From Bacillota bacterium (GTDB taxonomy: Bacteria > Bacillota > Clostridia > Lachnospirales > Lachnospiraceae), in the NCBI GenBank assembly GCA_029224465.1, contig JAQXUQ010000016.1, forward strand, positions 1 through 64,000: a stretch of DNA of 64,000 nucleotides. The letters run 5' to 3'. The notes below the pieces were generated by a model that saw only the letters and a list, made by a program, of their open reading frames with translations, made no database searches and was not told the DNA's origin. Positions 57,717-64,000 of the stretch are shown here, piece after piece. Made by a program: the position numbers and the translations under genes. Within the stretch, counting starts at the first letter, position 1. Every line of letters begins with the position of its first letter.

Positions 57717-58262
57717 ATGGGAAGAATTTCGATGATTGATCCGCAGACCGCACCGGAGAACGTACAGGAAGTGATCCGCAGACATCTGGCCGGAGGGCAT
57801 CAGCTGACCAATGAAAAACGGACGCTCCTGCACAACGTGAACGCGTTCCTTGCAATCGAGGAAGCTTCCTATACGCTGGACCGTGACCTGCAGGAGAGAA
57901 TCGGCAAGCTCGACGCGGACCTTTTCGAATACGCGATTTCCGTCTCCAATGCGTGTCTTGTCTGCACGACGTATTTCAGCAGGCTCCTGCGGGAGGAGCA
58001 TCATCTGGACCCTTCGGATTTCAAGCTGACAAGAAGGCAGGAGCTCCTGATGAATTATGCCCGTAAACTCGGCTCCGATCCGAAATCCATTACAGACGGG
58101 GAGTTCACAGAGCTTAAGGAAGATTTCCTGCGTCACGGAGATAAAGACGGAGCGCCGGTTTCCGAAGAAAAGGCCGAGGAAATCATGGTGATTCTGACAG
58201 CCATGGGAGCGATGATGGTCGCGAACAATTATGTGAACGATGCGCTTCGTGTCGACGCGTGA
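57717..58262 (+). CDS. AhpD/carboxymuconolactone-decarboxylase-like protein
   Basis: All-helical composition with SNACLVCTTYFSRLL CxxC; RBS gaggtgg. Confidence 0.6.
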   Translation: MGRISMIDPQTAPENVQEVIRRHLAGGHQLTNEKRTLLHNVNAFLAIEEASYTLDRDLQERIGKLDADLFEYAISVSNACLVCTTYFSRLLREEHHLDPSDFKLTRRQELLMNYARKLGSDPKSITDGEFTELKEDFLRHGDKDGAPVSEEKAEEIMVILTAMGAMMVANNYVNDALRVDA

Positions 58263-58304
58263 ACGGCAGCACTGCGTGAGCCGCGTAAAGGGAGGAAATT
58301 TACA

Positions 58305-58979
58305 TTGTCCGAACGAGTTATACAGATTCTGATCCAGTCCTTTCCAAGGATTCTGCTGCCGGGGCTTCTTGCGACCATTCCGCTTACGATTCTCGCGTTT
58401 TCACTTTCGCTTGTGATCGCGGTGATCGCGGCGATGATCCGATTCGCGCGTGTGCCGGTGCTCCGGCAGATCGTAAGATTCTATGTCTGGGTGATCCGCG
58501 GAACGCCGCTGCTAGTACAGTTAATGGTCGGTTACTACGGGCCATCGGCGTTCGGACTCCGGCCGAACGGGTTCCTCGTGGCGGTTATTGTTTTTGCGGT
58601 CAATGAAGGCGCCTACAGCGCCGAAACGCTCCGCGGGTGTCTGGAAAGCGTACCCGCGGGCCAGATTGAGGCGGGATACTGCGTCGGCATGAACTATCTG
58701 CAGGTGATGTGGCATATCGTTCTGCCGCAGGCATTCAGAACTGCTTTCCCCGCGCTGTCCAATTCCGCAATCGGCATGGTTAAGGACACGTCGCTCGCGT
58801 CCAATATTACCGTCACGGAGATGTTCCTCGCGACAAGGCAGATTGCGGGAAGAACCTACGAATTCCTGCCGCTGTATATTGAAGTCGCGGCCGTGTACCT
58901 CCTGTTTTCCACGGTTATGACTTGGATACAAAGATACGGCGAGCGAAGGCTCGGTTCATACGGCAAGGTCAGGAATTAA
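58305..58979 (+). CDS. Polar amino-acid ABC transporter permease, TTG start
   Basis: VIRGTPLLVQLM; EAGYCVGMNYLQVMWHIVLPQAFRTAFPAL. Confidence 0.92.
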   Translation: MSERVIQILIQSFPRILLPGLLATIPLTILAFSLSLVIAVIAAMIRFARVPVLRQIVRFYVWVIRGTPLLVQLMVGYYGPSAFGLRPNGFLVAVIVFAVNEGAYSAETLRGCLESVPAGQIEAGYCVGMNYLQVMWHIVLPQAFRTAFPALSNSAIGMVKDTSLASNITVTEMFLATRQIAGRTYEFLPLYIEVAAVYLLFSTVMTWIQRYGERRLGSYGKVRN

Positions 58980-59015
58980 CCGGTATGAATGAAGCAGCAG
59001 ATCGGAGATGACGCA

Positions 59016-59759
59016 ATGGCACTTCTGGAAGTCAAAGACATACATAAGAAATTCGGGGATCTGACGGTTCTGGACGGCGTGGATCTTTCGGTCGAAAAGG
59101 GAGAAGTGGTGTCTGTCCTCGGACCGTCCGGCTCCGGCAAAACAACACTTCTGCGATGTATCAACTTCCTCGAGCGCGCGGACAGCGGGACGATGACATT
59201 TGAAGGCCGCGCATATGATCTTCATAACGCGACGCGCCGGGAAATCGCCGGGATCCGCAGTCACACCGGTTTTGTTTTTCAGAACTACAATCTGTTCGCG
59301 AACAAAACAGCGCTCGAGAACGTGACGCTCGGCCTTATGGTTACAGGAAAGAAGACAAAGGCGGAAGCGGACAGAATCGGTCTCGATCTTCTGGAGAAGG
59401 TCGGGATGGGAAACCGGTTCAGTTATTATCCGTCGCAGCTTTCCGGCGGGCAGCAGCAGAGAGTCGGCATCGCGAGAGCTCTCGCGGCAGACCCCGATAT
59501 CCTTTATCTCGACGAGCCGACGTCGGCGCTGGATCCGGAGCTGATCGGAGAAGTCATGGAAGTACTGCGGCTCCTTGCGAAAAGCTCGGTTACGATGGTC
59601 ATCGTAACGCACGAGATGCGGTTTGCGAGAGAAGTATCATCGAAAGTTGTTTTTATGGACAAAGGAAAAGTGGTGGAACAGGCAGATCCGGAAACGTTCT
59701 TTACGGCTCCGGAAAAAGAGAGAACCAGAGAGTTCCTGCGGCTTGTTACCAAAAGATAA
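59016..59759 (+). CDS. Amino-acid ABC transporter ATP-binding protein
   Basis: LGPSGSGKTTLLRC; LSGGQQQRVGIARAL; YLDEPTSALDP. Confidence 0.95.
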   Translation: MALLEVKDIHKKFGDLTVLDGVDLSVEKGEVVSVLGPSGSGKTTLLRCINFLERADSGTMTFEGRAYDLHNATRREIAGIRSHTGFVFQNYNLFANKTALENVTLGLMVTGKKTKAEADRIGLDLLEKVGMGNRFSYYPSQLSGGQQQRVGIARALAADPDILYLDEPTSALDPELIGEVMEVLRLLAKSSVTMVIVTHEMRFAREVSSKVVFMDKGKVVEQADPETFFTAPEKERTREFLRLVTKR

Positions 59760-59774
59760 AGAAAGGACAAAATC

Positions 59775-60656
59775 ATGAGAATGAAAAACATTACGGTATC
59801 CATCGCGGCGGCAGCCCTTGCGGCGGGAGTACTTGCGGGCTGCGGACAGTCCGGAACCGCAGGCGTTTCAGCTTCCACCGCTGCCGCTTCGGAAAGTACG
59901 GCTTCCGCGGGAGAGAGCGCGCAGGAAACAGCTTCCTCCGGAGATCACCTTTCCAGAATCAAGGCGGCCGGTGTGATCACGGTGGCAACCGAAGGCGACT
60001 GGGCGCCGTTCACCTACCACGATGAAGCAACCAATGATCTGGTCGGTTTTGACGTCGAGACAGCGCAGGAGATCGCGAAGAGACTCGGTGTTACCGCGGA
60101 GTTCAAGGAAGGGGACTTTGACGGCGGCCTTACCGGTGTCAGCCAGGGGACATTCGATATGATGGCGAACGGCGTGGACGTTACACAGGAGCGCTCGCAG
60201 ACGTTTGACTTTACGGACCCCTATGCGTATGATCACGCCGTGGTTGTCACAAAGGCAGATAATGATACGATTCACTCATTCGCGGATCTCAAAGGCCTGA
60301 CGACAGCGAACTCTGTCGGTTCCACCTATGCGGAGATGGGAAGCGAGAACGGAGCGAATGTAACCAATGTTCCGACACTTGCGGAAACGATGGAGCTTGT
60401 TCTGAACGGAACCGCGGACGCGACGATCAACGCGAATACATCCGTGCAGGATTACTTTAAAACATCCGGAACCAAGGAACTCAAAGTCGCGGCCACGGAT
60501 GATCAGGTAACCGAATACGCGATCCCTCTGAAAAAAGGTTCGGACAATGATTCTCTGCGTGAAGCGGTCAACAAGGCAATTGCGCAGATGAAAGAGGACG
60601 GTACACTGACGAAGATTTCGGAAAAGTACTTCGGATCGGATATCACAGAAGAATAA
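59775..60656 (+). CDS. Amino-acid ABC transporter substrate-binding lipoprotein
   Basis: Lipobox LAGC; SBP_bac_3-like (VATEGDWAPFTYHDEATNDLVGFDVETAQEIAKRLG). Confidence 0.94.
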   Translation: MRMKNITVSIAAAALAAGVLAGCGQSGTAGVSASTAAASESTASAGESAQETASSGDHLSRIKAAGVITVATEGDWAPFTYHDEATNDLVGFDVETAQEIAKRLGVTAEFKEGDFDGGLTGVSQGTFDMMANGVDVTQERSQTFDFTDPYAYDHAVVVTKADNDTIHSFADLKGLTTANSVGSTYAEMGSENGANVTNVPTLAETMELVLNGTADATINANTSVQDYFKTSGTKELKVAATDDQVTEYAIPLKKGSDNDSLREAVNKAIAQMKEDGTLTKISEKYFGSDITEE

Positions 60657-60675
60657 GCGGAAAAACTATGAAAAT

Positions 60676-60720
60676 AGCCCGGAACGGTAGGATTTGGTTC
60701 CTTCTGTTCCGGGCTTTCTT
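60676..60720 (+). terminator. Intrinsic terminator
   Basis: AGCCCGGAAC...GTTCCGGGCT TTCTT. Confidence 0.88.
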
Positions 60721-60736
60721 AACATTCGCTTTGTAC

Positions 60737-60778
60737 CGGGTTCGTCATGACGAACCCGCGCAAAACCGCTGTGCGGTT
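60737..60778 (-). terminator. Two adjacent hairpins, likely nagB terminator
   Basis: AACCGC-aca-GCGGTT then TTG on the minus strand; plus CGGGTTCGTCATGACGAACCCG palindrome. Confidence 0.65.
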
Positions 60779-61496
60779 ATGCTGGAAGAGCCGCCTCGTC
60801 GCAGACGACAATCAGGTTCGGATGCAGCTGTAGAATGGATGCCGGCAGATCCGGTGTAACAGGGCCGTAGAGCGCGCCGCGCAGGGCAGCCGCCTTCTTC
60901 GGCCCGTTTGCGACAAGCAGCACTTCCTTAGAAGTCATGATTCCCCAGAGGCCCATGGTGATTGCCTGCGTCGGAACCTCGGAAATGTCCCGGAAAAGTC
61001 TCGAGTTCGCCTCGATGGTGCTGCGCGTCAGCTTCACGATATGCGTGCCGGCGATAAAAGCACCCGGCTCGTTAAAGCCGATGTGGCCGTTCTCGCCAAG
61101 CCCCAGAAGCTGCAGGTCCGTGCCGCCAAGGCTTTTTATCTTTTCATCATAGGCTCTGCCCGCGGCTTCCCCGTCCGCTGCCATCCCGTCCGGGACAAAA
61201 GTGTTCGCCTTGTCGATATTGACATGATCGAAGAGCTGATGGTTCATGAAATACCGGTAGCTCTGCTCATTTGTCCCGTCCAGCCCTCTGTATTCATCCA
61301 GATTGACGGTCCTGACCGCTGAAAAATCAAGACCGCCTCGCTGATATGCGTCGATCAGTTTCTGATAGGCGCCGATCGGTGTGGAACCGGTCGCGAGCCC
61401 CAGAACGCAGTCCGGCTTCTGCATAATCAGAGAGCCGATAATACAGGCTGCCCTGCGGCTTACTGCTTCATAGTCTTTTTCTCTGTAGATTCTCAT
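60777..61496 (-). CDS. nagB: Glucosamine-6-phosphate deaminase
   Basis: LGLATGSTPIGAYQKLI; VNLDEYRGL; LLGLGENGHIGFNEPG. Confidence 0.96.
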   Translation of the reverse strand: MRIYREKDYEAVSRRAACIIGSLIMQKPDCVLGLATGSTPIGAYQKLIDAYQRGGLDFSAVRTVNLDEYRGLDGTNEQSYRYFMNHQLFDHVNIDKANTFVPDGMAADGEAAGRAYDEKIKSLGGTDLQLLGLGENGHIGFNEPGAFIAGTHIVKLTRSTIEANSRLFRDISEVPTQAITMGLWGIMTSKEVLLVANGPKKAAALRGALYGPVTPDLPASILQLHPNLIVVCDEAALPA

Positions 61497-61773
61497 CTGT
61501 ATGTGACCCCCTTGCCACTGAAAAACAGTGTTATGTTTTGCGTACTGAATTCATTGTAGCACGCTCTTTCGTTCTGACAATAAAAAAATATTCTTTTCAA
61601 GACTAAAATATAAAATAATTTGCAATAATGGCATGATTGTCAACAAGAACGTCATATATGAAGAATAAAAAATGCATTATGCACAAAAATGAAAAATATT
61701 TTTTTGTCAATTCATGAGATTGAAAATAATTTCTAAGCATGCTAGAATCACAGCAGTTAAAGGAGGAAGTCCG

Positions 61774-62484
61774 ATGGACAGCACGATGGAAGCTAAAATC
61801 AGGTCGCTCAAGGGAAGCCTTATCGTTTCCTGCCAGGCGCTGCCGGCGGAGCCGATGCATTCGTCGTTTATCATGGGGCGGTTCGCACTGGCTGCGTATC
61901 AGAGCGGCGCAAAGGGAATCCGGGCGAATACGAAGGAGGACATTGCCGAGATCCAAAGGCAGGTGGACCTGCCGGTCATCGGTATCGTGAAGCGGGACTA
62001 TCCGGGAAGTTCGATCTACATTACGCCGACGATGAAGGAAATTGAAGAGCTGATGGAAGTGAATCCGGAAATCATCGCGATGGACGCAACGGACAGGCTG
62101 CGACCCGGGGGAGTCACGATCGACGAATTTTTCAGGGAAGTGAAGAAAGCTTATCCGGACAGGCTTTATATGGCGGACTGCTCGACAGTTGAAGAAGCGC
62201 TGCATGCGGATGATCTCGGTTTCGACTTTATTGGGACGACGATGGTGGGTTATACAAAGGAGAGCGAAGGCGATCATATCGAGGCGAATGATTTTGAGAT
62301 TCTCCGGAAGATTCTGGCGAAGGTGAAGCATCCGGTCATCGCGGAAGGCAACATTGATACACCGGAGAAACTGGTGAGGGTCATACAGCTCGGCGCGTAC
62401 GCGAGTGTGATCGGATCCATTATCACAAGGCCGCAGGTGATAACGAAGCGGTTTACGGACGCGCTGAAGGAAGCCGGATACTAA
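61774..62484 (+). CDS. nanE: N-acetylmannosamine-6-phosphate 2-epimerase
   Basis: LIVSCQALPAEPMHSSFIM; GAKGIRANT; PVIGIVKRDYPGSSIYITPT; VIAEGNIDTPEK. Confidence 0.95.
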   Translation: MDSTMEAKIRSLKGSLIVSCQALPAEPMHSSFIMGRFALAAYQSGAKGIRANTKEDIAEIQRQVDLPVIGIVKRDYPGSSIYITPTMKEIEELMEVNPEIIAMDATDRLRPGGVTIDEFFREVKKAYPDRLYMADCSTVEEALHADDLGFDFIGTTMVGYTKESEGDHIEANDFEILRKILAKVKHPVIAEGNIDTPEKLVRVIQLGAYASVIGSIITRPQVITKRFTDALKEAGY

Positions 62485-62558
62485 CCGGCGGAGGCTGTGG
62501 GTTGTATTGGTACTTGAGGGGTACTTCTACATAATACTTATATTCAGGAGGGAAATAC

Positions 62559-63965
62559 ATGAAAAAGATACTGGCACTTGGTCTTGCAACCGTTATGGCA
62601 GCAGGGCTGACCGCGTGCGGATCATCCAAGCCCGCACAGGCACCTGCGGATACCACGAAGGCGGAGACGGCGCAGAGCGCGGCAACCGAAGCTCCGGCAG
62701 CTTCTACCGAAGCGGCAGCTTCCGCCGAAGGCGCTGATCTGAATACATCAATTACACTCTGGACATACCCTGTCGGCAAGTGGGGCGATTCGGCTACGGT
62801 CGACGCGCTGATTTCCGACTTTAACGCGAAGTATCCGAATGTTAAGGTTACCGTAGAATATCTTGATTACACGAACGGCGACGATCAGGTCAATACCGCG
62901 ATCGAAGGCGGTCAGGCTCCGGATATGGTTCTGGAAGGACCGGAGAGACTGGTTGCCAACTGGGGTGCCAAGGGATACATGGTGGATCTTTCCGATATTA
63001 TGTCGGAAGACGCGGCGTCCGATCTTTACGAATCTGTTAAGAACGCCTGCACCGGCAAGGACGGAAAGGTTTATGAATATCCGCTCTGCATGGTAGCGCA
63101 CTGCATGGCAGTCAACAAGACCTACATGGAGAAGGAGAACGCGATGCAGTATATCGATGAAGCCACGAATACATGGAAATCCACAGATGATTTCCTGAAA
63201 GCGGTACAGGCGGTTTATGACAGCGGTCAGAAAGATGTGCTCGCAGTTTACTGCGCAGGCCAGGGCGGCGATCAGGGAACCAGAGCTTTGATCAACAATA
63301 TGTATAGCGGCACGTTCACAAACGCGGAGCATACAGAATACACGGCGGATTCCGAGCAGAACGTAAAGGCCCTGACGGCTCTCAAAAACCAGAAGGGTGT
63401 CAACTTTGACGCTTCCCTTGTCGGCGGCGATGAAATCAACCTGTTCCGTCAAGGCGTTCTCGCGATGTCTCTCTGCTGGAACGCGGCGCAGCAGACCAAT
63501 ACCGATGCCGGAAACGAGATGGGCAAGACGAATAACGGAGACGAGATTCTTCCGCTTCTGTTCCCTTCGGACGATGGAAAGACAGAACTGTGCGGCGGTA
63601 TCTGGGGATTTGGTGTTTTCGATAACGGCGATCAGGACAAAATCGCGGCTTCCAAGGCATTCATCGACTTCTTTACAAATTCCGACGAGACAGCAAAGGC
63701 AGTCAAGGCTTCCGGCTTCTTCCCGGTACACCAGAATCTGACCGGTGTCTATGACGGTGAAGCGACAGCAGATGTAATGGCACTGTTCACAAAGAACTTC
63801 ATGCCTTCGATGGGCGATTACTATCAGGTAGTACCCGGCTGGGCAGAGGCACGCACGGCATGGTGGAATATGCTGCAGAGAATCGGCTCCGGCGGAGATG
63901 TGAAGACAGAACTTGCAGCATTTGACAAGGAAGCAAACGCGGCTGCATCAGCAGCCGGCAAGTAG
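62559..63965 (+). CDS. Sugar ABC transporter substrate-binding lipoprotein (putatively amino-sugar/sialoside related by context)
   Basis: Lipobox LTAC; ITLWTYPVGKWGDSATVDALISDFNAKYPNVKVTVEY; downstream of nanE. Confidence 0.9.
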   Translation: MKKILALGLATVMAAGLTACGSSKPAQAPADTTKAETAQSAATEAPAASTEAAASAEGADLNTSITLWTYPVGKWGDSATVDALISDFNAKYPNVKVTVEYLDYTNGDDQVNTAIEGGQAPDMVLEGPERLVANWGAKGYMVDLSDIMSEDAASDLYESVKNACTGKDGKVYEYPLCMVAHCMAVNKTYMEKENAMQYIDEATNTWKSTDDFLKAVQAVYDSGQKDVLAVYCAGQGGDQGTRALINNMYSGTFTNAEHTEYTADSEQNVKALTALKNQKGVNFDASLVGGDEINLFRQGVLAMSLCWNAAQQTNTDAGNEMGKTNNGDEILPLLFPSDDGKTELCGGIWGFGVFDNGDQDKIAASKAFIDFFTNSDETAKAVKASGFFPVHQNLTGVYDGEATADVMALFTKNFMPSMGDYYQVVPGWAEARTAWWNMLQRIGSGGDVKTELAAFDKEANAAASAAGK

Positions 63966-64000
63966 AGCATTTGTCAGCAATACGTCAGTACTGAAAAGTT

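Noticed and set aside
1-64000. tRNA/rRNA genes, prophage, IS elements, restriction or anti-phage systems
   Set aside because: None recognised by eye in either strand; a tRNAscan/Infernal/DefenseFinder run would be needed to exclude them formally.

Overview
The 64 kb window is consistent with a chromosomal segment of a moderately GC-rich Clostridia/Lachnospiraceae-type anaerobe (inferred from gene content; no rRNA or marker gene confirms it). It carries about 48 supportable protein genes. I recognised no tRNA or rRNA, CRISPR array, prophage or transposase. Main modules, left to right: (i) a Fur-family regulator with a metal-transporter-like membrane protein; (ii) a CUT1 sugar ABC transporter, an AraC regulator and a GH3 glycosidase; (iii) a NifX-like protein, an Fe-S scaffold, a GGGtGRT protein and PPi-PFK; (iv) a class A PBP, a UvrD-like helicase and a two-component system; (v) a sortase-assembled pilus locus; (vi) pflB-pflA; (vii) an ECF sigma/anti-sigma/SIMPL locus; (viii) a nitrogen assimilation cluster (asnB divergent from glnA type III, gltB, gltD and an Amt-P-II fusion); (ix) a cysteine synthase, an AhpD-like protein and an amino-acid ABC transporter; (x) nagB, nanE and a sugar SBP. 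The strongest unexplained signals are non-coding. One is a 99-bp element with perfect 22-bp inverted arms and nested helices between asnB and glnA. Another is a similar terminator/anti-terminator arrangement, sharing a GC-AAAGGS-GC hairpin, just before both glnA and the amt-PII gene. Others are an RBS-sequestering leader, phased direct repeats before several operons, and palindromes before pflB and the Fur-family gene. All function calls come from reading the sequence; no database search or folding program was run.
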